Positions 1 through 3,940 of a stretch of DNA of 5,068 nt are shown piece after piece. The position numbers and the translations under genes are program-made. The stretch is from assembly GCA_019695435.1 (NCBI GenBank), contig JACTVF010000201.1:1-5068 (forward strand), written 5' to 3'. Positions within the stretch are counted from its first letter, which is position 1. Each line of letters opens with the position of its first letter. The stretch comes from Methanoregulaceae archaeon (GTDB lineage: Archaea > Halobacteriota > Methanomicrobia > Methanomicrobiales > Methanospirillaceae). The notes below the pieces were generated by a model. That model had not been told where the DNA came from, made no database searches, and saw nothing but the letters and a program-made list of their open reading frames with translations.

Positions 1-297
1 GTATACGCACCGATCCATCTCAAAGCAAAAGCGAAGGCACGAGCCGCGCTCAAGGCCGCACTCGCTGAGCCGCAGGGCGAGCCGGAACCCGCCAAGCAAG
101 ACGCGGCGGTGGAAGCGGTCAGCCGAGTACGAACTTCATTCATCAACCCTCCAATTCCCATCCGCGCCTTCGATTGGGTTGCGTGGATCGATGGTGAAGA
201 AGAGTCAATGCGTTATGGCTACGGACGCACAGAGCAGGAAGCACGCGATGAACTGAGCAACGTTCTCGCGGAATACGACGAGGAGAACCGCAAATGA
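1..297 (+). CDS. Small phage hypothetical protein, 5' end outside window
   Basis: The frame is open from base 1 to the TGA at 295-297, giving at least 98 residues. The true start is probably left of the window. A GTG at 109 could serve as an internal start, but the upstream part also looks coding. The first 40 residues are Ala/Lys/Glu-rich and low in complexity (a run of alternating Lys and Ala, then Glu-Pro repeats), which suggests a linker or helical extension. The C-terminal 55 residues are compact, with Pro-Pro-Ile-Pro-Ile-Arg, then Asp-Trp-Val-Ala-Trp-Ile-Asp-Gly and a Tyr-Gly-Tyr-Gly turn before an acidic helix. I associate this pattern with small uncharacterised proteins of tailed phages; that is recollection of style, not a search result. 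The stop overlaps the next start (ATGA at 294-297), so the two are probably translationally coupled. Function unknown. Confidence 0.7.
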   Translation, partial: VYAPIHLKAKAKARAALKAALAEPQGEPEPAKQDAAVEAVSRVRTSFINPPIPIRAFDWVAWIDGEEESMRYGYGRTEQEARDELSNVLAEYDEENRK

Positions 298-497
298 TTA
301 ACTCCATTGAAACACGCATTCGCAGTTACGAGGTGCAGGGTGAACCGATCAAGGGGCTGCCCAATGATGCCGATGACCTGATTGTCAGCGCCCATCGCAT
401 CCAGAACGACTTTGTAATCCTAGATTGGCACGGCAGGACCATCACCGTTTCGGCGAATGATCTGGAACGAGCCATCAAGAACGCGCGGAATCACTGA
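294..497 (+). CDS. Small hypothetical phage protein (67 aa)
   Basis: This is a 67-residue protein starting at ATG 294. A clear AGGAG Shine-Dalgarno lies at 281-285 with an 8-base spacer, and the start overlaps the upstream stop as ATGA. The sequence alternates predicted strands with a final helix: an acidic Asn-Asp-Ala-Asp-Asp turn near residues 24-28, a strand with Phe-Val-Ile-Leu-Asp-Trp, a Gly-Arg-Thr-Ile-Thr-Val-Ser strand, then a C-terminal amphipathic helix ending in Asn-His. No catalytic motif, signal peptide or membrane segment is visible. Good ribosome binding and gene chaining make it a real gene. I do not recognise a family. Confidence 0.7.
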   Translation: MINSIETRIRSYEVQGEPIKGLPNDADDLIVSAHRIQNDFVILDWHGRTITVSANDLERAIKNARNH

Positions 498-534
498 GTT
501 CGCGCAGCAGACGCCAAGTAGCAGCGGGATGAAG

Positions 535-735
535 ATGACAGACAAAGCGAAGTACTTCAAAGCGCAGGACATGACCAAGAAGGATTGGGCAACGCCTCAG
601 TTCATGGTCTGCTACGAGATTCCCGGTGAGCAGCACATCCTTTGTGGCGGGATGTATGAATGGGCCGCACAGTGGCTTGTGGACCTGCTTAATAGCACAG
701 GCGAATATCCGACGCCAAAGTACGGCGAAAAGTGA
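535..735 (+). CDS. Small hypothetical phage protein (66 aa)
   Basis: This is a 66-residue protein of unknown function, ending at TGA 733-735. The frame is open further upstream to an ATG at 457, inside the previous gene, but the natural start is near 529-535. I prefer ATG 535, preceded by GGGA at 526-529; ATG 529 is the alternative, and neither has a strong ribosome site. The N-terminus is lysine-rich and polar. The middle holds a Trp-Ala-Thr-Pro-Gln-Phe segment, two cysteines (in Met-Val-Cys-Tyr and Ile-Leu-Cys-Gly-Gly), and a Trp-rich helix around Glu-Trp-Ala-Ala-Gln-Trp-Leu-Val. No membrane segment is visible. It lies about 35 bases before the adenine methyltransferase start and probably shares its transcript. 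Confidence 0.6.
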   Translation: MTDKAKYFKAQDMTKKDWATPQFMVCYEIPGEQHILCGGMYEWAAQWLVDLLNSTGEYPTPKYGEK

Positions 736-743
736 GCCGGGGG

Positions 744-765
744 CGCGGCCTGACCGCGAAGGAGG
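744..765 (+). promoter_or_regulatory. Short hairpin and Shine-Dalgarno before the adenine methyltransferase
   Basis: A perfect 5-bp inverted repeat (CGCGG at 744-748, CCGCG at 754-758, 5-base loop) sits directly against a strong AAGGAGG ribosome site at 759-765. A GTG start follows 4 bases later. The ribosome site decides the start of the methyltransferase gene at 770. The hairpin could modulate access to it, but a stem this short in GC-rich DNA may be chance. Confidence 0.35.
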
Positions 766-769
766 AACG

Positions 770-1237
770 GTGAGCCATCAATCGCAGCTTAGTCCTGCGG
801 CCAACAAGTTCCACGTTGGCAACGGAGACGACGGCAAACACTACTGGGTGACTCCGCCCTCACTCTACGCGGCTCTGGATGCAGAGTTCCACTTCGATTT
901 TGATCCGTGCCCGTGGCCACTACCTGATGGGTTCGATGGCCTAACTTGCGAATGGGGACAATCGAATTACGTGAATCCGCCGTTCGGATCCATCATTCAT
1001 CAAGGCCGAAAGAAGGGACCTACCGCGTGGGTCCGCAAGGCTATCGAGGAGCAGCGCAAAGGCAAGCGCGTGGTGCTGGTCTACCCCGTAGACAAGTGGG
1101 TGCTGATGATGTTGGCCGCGATAGGGACTAAGGTACGCAATCTCGGAGACGTGCGCTGGATGGCGATTGAGGACGGATCCCAAGGAAAAGGAACAGGGAG
1201 GCATATCGCATGTTTCATACTAGAGGCCACCAAGTGA
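770..1237 (+). CDS. Phage-type DNA N6-adenine methyltransferase (Dam family)
   Basis: This is a 155-residue protein that should transfer a methyl group from S-adenosylmethionine to adenine N6 in DNA. It resembles the compact phage Dam family (PF05869-like). Visible landmarks in order: Tyr-Trp-Val-Thr-Pro-Pro at 25-30, where this family typically has a Trp-x-Thr-Pro near the N-terminus; Phe-Asp-Phe-Asp-Pro-Cys-Pro at 42-48, the likely motif I region; and Asn-Pro-Pro-Phe at 69-72, the catalytic motif IV of N6-adenine enzymes. A later Val-Val-Leu-Val-Tyr-Pro strand fits the Rossmann core. The GTG start at 770 is chosen because AAGGAGG lies just upstream; the frame is open back to 626, but that part overlaps the previous gene. 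Its stop overlaps the next GTG (GTGA at 1234-1237). The likely role is protecting phage DNA from host restriction. The recognition sequence cannot be read from the sequence. Confidence 0.85.
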   Translation: MSHQSQLSPAANKFHVGNGDDGKHYWVTPPSLYAALDAEFHFDFDPCPWPLPDGFDGLTCEWGQSNYVNPPFGSIIHQGRKKGPTAWVRKAIEEQRKGKRVVLVYPVDKWVLMMLAAIGTKVRNLGDVRWMAIEDGSQGKGTGRHIACFILEATK

Positions 1238-1339
1238 CCGAGAAAGCGCGACCTGGCCAAGCGCGAGTACGGGGCTCATGAGTTCGAGAAGCGCAAGCGG
1301 GAAGGAACAAACTATTGGGAGTATCGCTTATGCCGGTAA
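1234..1339 (+). pseudogene. Short basic phage protein, frame broken by one base
   Basis: A GTG at 1234 overlaps the methyltransferase stop as GTGA and has an AGAGG ribosome site at 1222-1226 with a 7-base spacer, so a gene should start here. In that frame translation ends after only 15 codons (TGA 1279-1281). Removing one A from the AAA at 1243-1245 moves the reading into a frame that stays open to TAA 1337-1339. That gives a coherent product of about 34 residues rich in Lys, Arg, Glu and Tyr, including Arg-Asp-Leu-Ala-Lys-Arg-Glu-Tyr-Gly and Asn-Tyr-Trp-Glu-Tyr. The downstream frame contains no ATG, GTG or TTG of its own. The reconstructed gene would overlap the endonuclease start by 10 bases. 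The break is either a real single-base mutation or a sequencing error in a short homopolymer. Function unknown. Confidence 0.45.
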
Positions 1340-1674
1340 AGGTTACCAAACCGCTCAGTCCAGGCGAGGAAGCATTTGCGCTCCATTTACGGGCCGAGCG
1401 AATCTTTTATGCCGAGCGTGAATATCACTTTCACCCTCAAAGAAAATGGCGGTTCGACTTTGCCTTGTTGGAGCCAAAGATCGCGGTTGAAATCGAGGGC
1501 GGAACTTGGATTCAGGGACGGCATCAGCGCGGCGGTTCATACGAAGTGGACTGCGAGAAATACAACGCGGCTGTGAAAATGGGCTGGCGCGTTCTTCGTT
1601 ATTCAACCGAAATGGTCATGCGCGGCGATGCAATCAACGATGTGCTGGAGATACTGAAAGGACAGGAATTATGA
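1330..1674 (+). CDS. DUF559/Vsr-like PD-(D/E)XK endonuclease
   Basis: This is a 114-residue protein resembling the small DUF559 or very-short-patch-repair-like endonucleases found in phages. The nuclease core is visible: an N-terminal helix with Glu13-Glu14, then Trp40-Arg-Phe-Asp43-Phe-Ala, and Ala-Val-Glu54-Ile-Glu56-Gly-Gly. Asp43 and the Glu-x-Glu pair are the expected metal ligands. A Gly-Arg-His-Gln-Arg loop and an Asp-Cys-Glu-Lys-Tyr-Asn helix follow, then Gly85-Trp-Arg-Val-Leu-Arg-Tyr, the usual strand after the active site. ATG 1330 is chosen over 1315 because GGGAG at 1317-1321 is correctly spaced. It sits between an adenine methyltransferase and a cytosine methyltransferase remnant, consistent with DNA modification, repair or restriction. 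Its stop overlaps the next start (ATGA at 1671-1674). DNA cleavage is inferred from the family and the substrate is unknown. Confidence 0.8.
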   Translation: MPVKVTKPLSPGEEAFALHLRAERIFYAEREYHFHPQRKWRFDFALLEPKIAVEIEGGTWIQGRHQRGGSYEVDCEKYNAAVKMGWRVLRYSTEMVMRGDAINDVLEILKGQEL

Positions 1675-1930
1675 CCGAAGAGGAATCGAAGATCGCCGTG
1701 GAAGCGCGGCAGGCAGCGCTGGCCGAGAAGGGGCTGATGGGCAAGCCGAACGGAGCGGAGAAGCCGCCGAAGACTAAACGCATGTCAATCACAGTCGATT
1801 TGACGGACGCGCCGGCGGTTTTCCAGCTTATTTGAATGAGGCGGATTCGGATGACAGAACTCCGGCAAAATGGGTATATCGTTTCCTCACATACCATTTT
1901 GGGAAAGATACGCTGGAGACCCCCAAATGA
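1671..1930 (+). pseudogene. Ribbon-helix-helix-like small protein, frameshifted
   Basis: An ATG at 1671, with AAAGGA at 1657-1662 and an ATGA overlap with the endonuclease, starts a 54-residue reading frame ending at TGA 1833-1835. Its first half is a charged Ala/Glu/Lys tail, followed by a strand Met-Ser-Ile-Thr-Val-Asp-Leu-Thr-Asp and the start of a helix, where it stops abruptly. A -1 shift just there opens a frame to TGA 1928-1930. That frame encodes a coherent continuation: an acidic Asn-Glu-Ala-Asp-Ser-Asp-Asp turn, Arg-Thr-Pro-Ala-Lys-Trp-Val-Tyr-Arg-Phe-Leu, and a short tail. Together these give about 86 residues in the strand-helix-helix order of Arc/CopG-like DNA-binding proteins. 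The new stop also forms an ATGA overlap with the next gene, like its neighbours. The shift must lie between 1778 and 1835, because the second frame has a TAA at 1775. No classical slippery heptamer is evident. A mutation or sequencing error is most likely; the ribbon-helix-helix assignment is inference. Confidence 0.55.
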
Positions 1931-2124
1931 CCCTCGCCCACCACAGCACGCAGGGAGTAACCATCCGCGCCCAGACCCGCACATGGGCAGAAACGCTCGC
2001 GCAGCCGGCCAGGAAACCGAGCAGGTTTGCGGGCCAGATCTCGGCCAAGTGCCTAGCGGGGCATCATGGCTCAGCCTGCGTGAACCGGCATTGCGTGTGC
2101 GGGTGCCATAACAGGCAGTCATAG
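1927..2124 (+). CDS. Small Cys/His-rich phage protein, possible zinc binder
   Basis: This is a 65-residue protein from ATG 1927 to TAG 2122-2124. A GGAG ribosome site at 1915-1918 has an 8-base spacer. The ATGA overlap with the frame ending at 1930 fits the chaining seen across this region. The first 40 residues are polar and basic. The C-terminus holds a dense metal-ligand pattern: Cys42, His46, His47, Cys51, His55, Cys56, Cys58, Cys60 and His61, with the last residues reading Cys-Val-Cys-Gly-Cys-His. Similar short C-x-C-x-C-H tails occur in small phage proteins of unknown role, from memory. Zinc binding is inferred from the ligands. The same frame is open back to ATG 1870 and another frame runs 1836-2111, but both lack a supporting ribosome site and look like shadows. 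Confidence 0.6.
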   Translation: MTLAHHSTQGVTIRAQTRTWAETLAQPARKPSRFAGQISAKCLAGHHGSACVNRHCVCGCHNRQS

Positions 2125-2133
2125 GGGCAAAGG

Positions 2134-2223
2134 ATGAATTTCACGTCCAAGGGGCTTCCGATGCGTCCTAGGCAAATGCGGGGCAAGAATGGCCGTTTTA
2201 AGCGACAAGCCTATCTGCGTTGA
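2134..2223 (+). CDS. Possible 29-aa basic peptide
   Basis: A short open frame runs from ATG 2134 to TGA 2221-2223, encoding 29 residues. It is strongly basic, with Arg-Pro-Arg-Gln-Met-Arg-Gly-Lys-Asn-Gly-Arg-Phe-Lys in the middle. A GGGG run at 2124-2127 lies 6 bases upstream and may act as a weak ribosome site. It fills the gap between the Cys-rich gene and the cytosine methyltransferase fragment and overlaps the latter by 35 bases. Short Lys/Arg peptides of this type are common in phage early regions, but at this length the frame could be chance. Function unknown. Confidence 0.35.
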   Translation: MNFTSKGLPMRPRQMRGKNGRFKRQAYLR

Positions 2224-2286
2224 TCTCTATGCAGGCCTTGGAGGCTGGGCAGAAGGCTTCCTCGCCGAAGGCTGGCATTGCCGCGG

Positions 2287-2355
2287 CTACGACTCCGGCG
2301 GCGACGGGTGCGGGGTTGGATTTGGAAGCGGTACCGGCGGTGGTGGTCCTCCCAT
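2287..2355 (-). CDS. Proline-rich peptide, probably truncated
   Basis: On the minus strand an ATG at 2355 follows a near-ideal GAAGGAGG ribosome site (2362-2369) with a 6-base spacer, so translation here is likely. The frame encodes 22 residues, nearly half of them proline: after Met-Gly-Gly come four prolines, then Pro alternates with Val, Leu, Asn, Thr, His and Ser. It ends at TAG 2287-2289, exactly where sequence matching the plus-strand cytosine methyltransferase begins. I infer that the original gene was longer and lost its 3' part at the junction near 2290-2294. The ribosome site overlaps the stop of the upstream membrane-protein gene, so the two were probably coupled. Function unknown; a proline-rich linker or periplasmic stalk is possible. 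Confidence 0.45.
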   Translation of the reverse strand: MGGPPPPVPLPNPTPHPSPPES

Positions 2356-2361
2356 GATGTG

Positions 2362-2369
2362 CCTCCTTC
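2362..2369 (-). promoter_or_regulatory. Strong Shine-Dalgarno for the proline-rich frame
   Basis: The minus strand reads GAAGGAGG here, 6 bases before ATG 2355. It lies across the stop codon of the membrane-protein gene (TGA at 2368-2370). This is the main evidence that the short proline-rich frame is a real translation start and not chance. Confidence 0.6.
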
Positions 2370-2766
2370 AGTAGGCTAACTTGTACTGCTCGTCCTTGGC
2401 ATTCTGCGGCGGATCCGGTTGCGTCTCCATCGACTGCGGCTTGACGAAGTCGGACGGATGCGCTTGCTTCCATTCTTCCTCGATCTGGAGCACATTGTTG
2501 AGCTTGTTGACGATCCCGCTGATCCAGTCAGTGGCCGCCCAGATTCCGGGCGTGAGCATGGCCGCGATGATGCCTACAATCACAAGGTTACGGGCTCTGC
2601 GTGATTTGTCAGCCGCCCAGACTGCCTCCGCCCTGTCAAAGAATGTGGCACCGCGGGCCTGAAACGCTCTAAAGTTGGCGACGCCTTCTTTCAGCACTTG
2701 ATGTTCGGCGGTCATTGTAGCTCTCCACGCCGTCCAGTCTTCCAAACGGTCCCCGAAATCAACCAT
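2368..2766 (-). CDS. Single-pass membrane protein of the tail/lysis module
   Basis: This is a 132-residue protein. Residues 1-50 are charged and predicted helical, possibly coiled coil. A basic Lys-Ser-Arg-Arg-Ala-Arg stretch at 54-59 precedes a hydrophobic segment at about 61-80, suggesting the N-terminus is cytoplasmic and the C-terminus is outside. The remainder is an acidic helix followed by a Pro/Gln-rich tail. ATG 2766 is chosen for its GGAAGG ribosome site 6 bases upstream. GTG 2781 extends the frame by 5 residues without a ribosome site, and ATG 2715 (after GGAGAG) would shorten it. It follows the tail genes and a 77-residue protein, the place where many phages keep holin-like genes. 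One membrane segment with a helical N-terminus recalls holin accessory proteins, but no family is recognised, so lysis is only a guess. Confidence 0.7.
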   Translation of the reverse strand: MVDFGDRLEDWTAWRATMTAEHQVLKEGVANFRAFQARGATFFDRAEAVWAADKSRRARNLVIVGIIAAMLTPGIWAATDWISGIVNKLNNVLQIEEEWKQAHPSDFVKPQSMETQPDPPQNAKDEQYKLAY

Positions 2767-2790
2767 CCCCGATCCTTCCACCCCATAGAG

Positions 2791-3024
2791 TCAGACGCGG
2801 CTGCCCCATCCGCTCGTAGCCAGCCAGTCGTATTCTCGCATAAGTTCCGTAAATTCAAGCGTCAGCGCCTCCAGAATCCTGATCGTGTAGGGCGAAGCGA
2901 TCGCTCGGGGCGACTTGAGGCGCATGCGCTCCTTGGCCGTCTCGCACATCCCGCAGAAGCCGGTGACTTCGTGGTAGAAGTGCTCCACATGCTTCTCGGT
3001 CGCGACATGGAAAGCGGTCCTCAT
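2791..3024 (-). CDS. Small CxxC hypothetical protein (77 aa)
   Basis: This is a 77-residue protein starting at ATG 3024. The start overlaps the stop of the upstream secreted-protein gene as ATGA, with a GGGAG ribosome site about 9 bases upstream. The N-terminus is histidine-rich (His6, His12, His15, His18) and is followed by Cys24-Gly-Met-Cys27, a possible metal or redox site. The C-terminal half is an amphipathic helix with a Glu/Leu pattern and a Tyr-Asp-Trp near the end. The frame extends upstream to 3690, but that part is a shadow of the secreted-protein gene in another frame. No signal peptide or membrane segment is seen. Function unknown. Confidence 0.65.
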   Translation of the reverse strand: MRTAFHVATEKHVEHFYHEVTGFCGMCETAKERMRLKSPRAIASPYTIRILEALTLEFTELMREYDWLATSGWGSRV

Positions 3025-3836
3025 TGCACCTGGCTCCCCGTCACGCTCGTAGCCGCGGCCGGCGCAGCCGCGGTGAACTCGGTATAGGTGTAGTTGTTCG
3101 AGAGGAGGGTCGTGCCGTTGATGACCGTCCAGAGCCGCACGTAGACAGTGGCTCCGTTCGTGGGTAAATTCACGGTAGCGCTGGTGCCGGACAGCGGACC
3201 GATGTTCACCAGATCGGCGGCGCCGAGCGATGTGCCCACCCAGAGATAGTAGCCCGTCGTTCCAGCAGGGCCTGCATTCCATGTGAAGGTGGTCGATGCT
3301 CCGGTGAGGGTGCTTCCAGGGGTGGGGCTGGTAATCGTCGCCATCGACGCAGCCGGGATGACCACTTCGCAAGGTGCGGCGTAGCCTGAAGGAGTCCCGC
3401 CTAGGCTGCCGGTCCAAGCGAGAGTCACCGTATAGGCATAAGTTGTACCGAAGGCCGTCGTTGTGTCGTAAAACGGTCCACCCGCGTTTGTGGTCTCTGC
3501 GAGGCTCTGGCTGTTCGTTGCAGGGATCACTGTCCATGCTGAGGCGGTAGTGGGCACGCCCGAAGTAAAAGAGCAGTTTTGTGTTGCGCTCACCGGGCAG
3601 CGATAGACGGTCGCCTGCGCCGGTCCAGCCGTCTCTGTGCCTGCGGAGTTCGTGGTCACTGCTGAGGCGATGTCTGTGCCATTTGTCCAATTAAGTTGCG
3701 CAAATGCTGGTTGCCCAGAGGTGTAATAGGAAGGCACGATGACTGAGGCGGGAACAGGGCAGACAGGCGGCGCGGTCTGGGCGAAGGCGCTAACGCTGAA
3801 AACCAGAAGCGTGATTGCTGCGAGCTGCTTTCTCAT
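3021..3836 (-). CDS. Secreted beta-sandwich (Ig/Fn3-like) protein in the tail operon
   Basis: This is a 271-residue protein starting at ATG 3836 after AAGGAG (3843-3848) with a 6-base spacer. The frame runs upstream to 3905, but that extension is not supported. Residues 1-19 form a classical signal peptide: Met-Arg-Lys-Gln, a hydrophobic core, then Ala17-Phe-Ala19 before Gln20 as the likely cleavage site. Residues 26-160 form a Ser/Thr/Ala-rich beta domain with cysteines at 26, 80, 88 and 156 that could pair outside the cytoplasm. Residues 166-252 form a second beta domain opening with Ile-Thr-Ser-Pro-Thr-Pro-Gly-Ser-Thr-Leu and containing Tyr-Val-Arg-Leu-Trp. This pattern is known to me from secreted proteins of environmental bacteria such as Acidobacteriota. 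A low-complexity Ala/Thr tail follows. Binding or adhesion is inferred from the fold type; no catalytic residues are evident. Confidence 0.75.
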   Translation of the reverse strand: MRKQLAAITLLVFSVSAFAQTAPPVCPVPASVIVPSYYTSGQPAFAQLNWTNGTDIASAVTTNSAGTETAGPAQATVYRCPVSATQNCSFTSGVPTTASAWTVIPATNSQSLAETTNAGGPFYDTTTAFGTTYAYTVTLAWTGSLGGTPSGYAAPCEVVIPAASMATITSPTPGSTLTGASTTFTWNAGPAGTTGYYLWVGTSLGAADLVNIGPLSGTSATVNLPTNGATVYVRLWTVINGTTLLSNNYTYTEFTAAAPAAATSVTGSQVQ

Positions 3837-3849
3837 GCGTGTCTCCTTG

Positions 3850-3927
3850 CTACGATATCGTCCACCAGAACGGGCTGATGCCGCCCAGAAGCCCCAGAAA
3901 TCCAAGCGCGATGATAATTCTTTTCAT
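3850..3927 (-). CDS. 25-aa hydrophobic membrane peptide
   Basis: A short minus-strand frame from ATG 3927 to TAG 3850-3852 encodes 25 residues. It has a Met-Lys-Arg start, then Ile-Ile-Ile-Ala-Leu-Gly-Phe-Leu-Gly-Leu-Leu, and ends near Pro-Phe-Trp-Trp-Thr-Ile-Ser. An AAGGAG ribosome site at 3932-3937 lies 4 bases upstream. It fits exactly between the tail gene (stop 3941) and the ribosome site of the secreted-protein gene. The composition predicts a single membrane-spanning helix with its basic N-terminus in the cytoplasm. It has no cysteine for a lipobox and no typical signal cleavage site. It could be a small phage membrane protein of the lysis or superinfection-exclusion type; the role is unknown. 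Confidence 0.55.
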   Translation of the reverse strand: MKRIIIALGFLGLLGGISPFWWTIS

Positions 3928-3940
3928 AAGGCTCCTTATT

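Larger units (their letters stand above)
2189..2374 (+). pseudogene. C5-cytosine DNA methyltransferase, N-terminal fragment only
   Basis: Only the first 35 codons (2189-2293) are recognisable. They contain Val11-Asp-Leu-Tyr-Ala-Gly-Leu-Gly-Gly-Trp20, motif I of the C5-cytosine (Dcm-like) methyltransferases that binds S-adenosylmethionine, and end at Gly33-Tyr34-Asp35, where Asp35 is in the place of the acidic ribose-binding residue of motif II. After Asp35 the sequence should continue with the rest of the methyltransferase, including the Pro-Cys catalytic loop. Instead the frame runs into glycine-rich nonsense and stops at TGA 2372-2374. Full family members are several times longer, so this piece cannot be active. 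The ribosome site before ATG 2189 is weak (GGGG...AAG). The break coincides with the point where a minus-strand frame also ends. Confidence 0.7.

Noticed and set aside
973..989. Inverted repeat ATCCG...CGGAT as a terminator or operator
   Set aside because: It lies inside the methyltransferase coding region around the catalytic Asn-Pro-Pro-Phe codons, is only 5-6 bp long and has no T-run.
1817..1823. GGTTTTC as a programmed -1 slippery site
   Set aside because: It does not fit the X XXY YYZ rule. Re-pairing in the P site would mismatch at the second base, and no obvious downstream stimulator was seen.
1836..2111. Plus-strand open frame of 91 codons
   Set aside because: It starts right after a TGA with no ribosome site. 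Its product is Pro/Arg-rich shadow-like sequence, while an overlapping frame carries a Cys/His cluster with a ribosome site and ATGA coupling.
2125..2300. Bidirectional terminator between the converging gene groups
   Set aside because: Scanned by eye. No stable stem followed by a T-run was found on either strand; the converging genes almost touch at the junction.
2198..2473. Minus-strand open frame of 91 codons
   Set aside because: It overlaps the membrane-protein gene and the methyltransferase fragment in a different frame, and no ribosome site supports it.
2381..2662. Plus-strand open frame of 93 codons
   Set aside because: Antisense shadow of the minus-strand membrane protein, whose charged helix, membrane segment and ribosome site make it the real gene.
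3025..3690. Upstream extension of the minus-strand 77-residue protein
   Set aside because: It lies wholly within the secreted-protein gene in another frame and is very rich in Arg, His and Asp, as expected of a shadow. The ATGA start at 3024 has a proper ribosome site.
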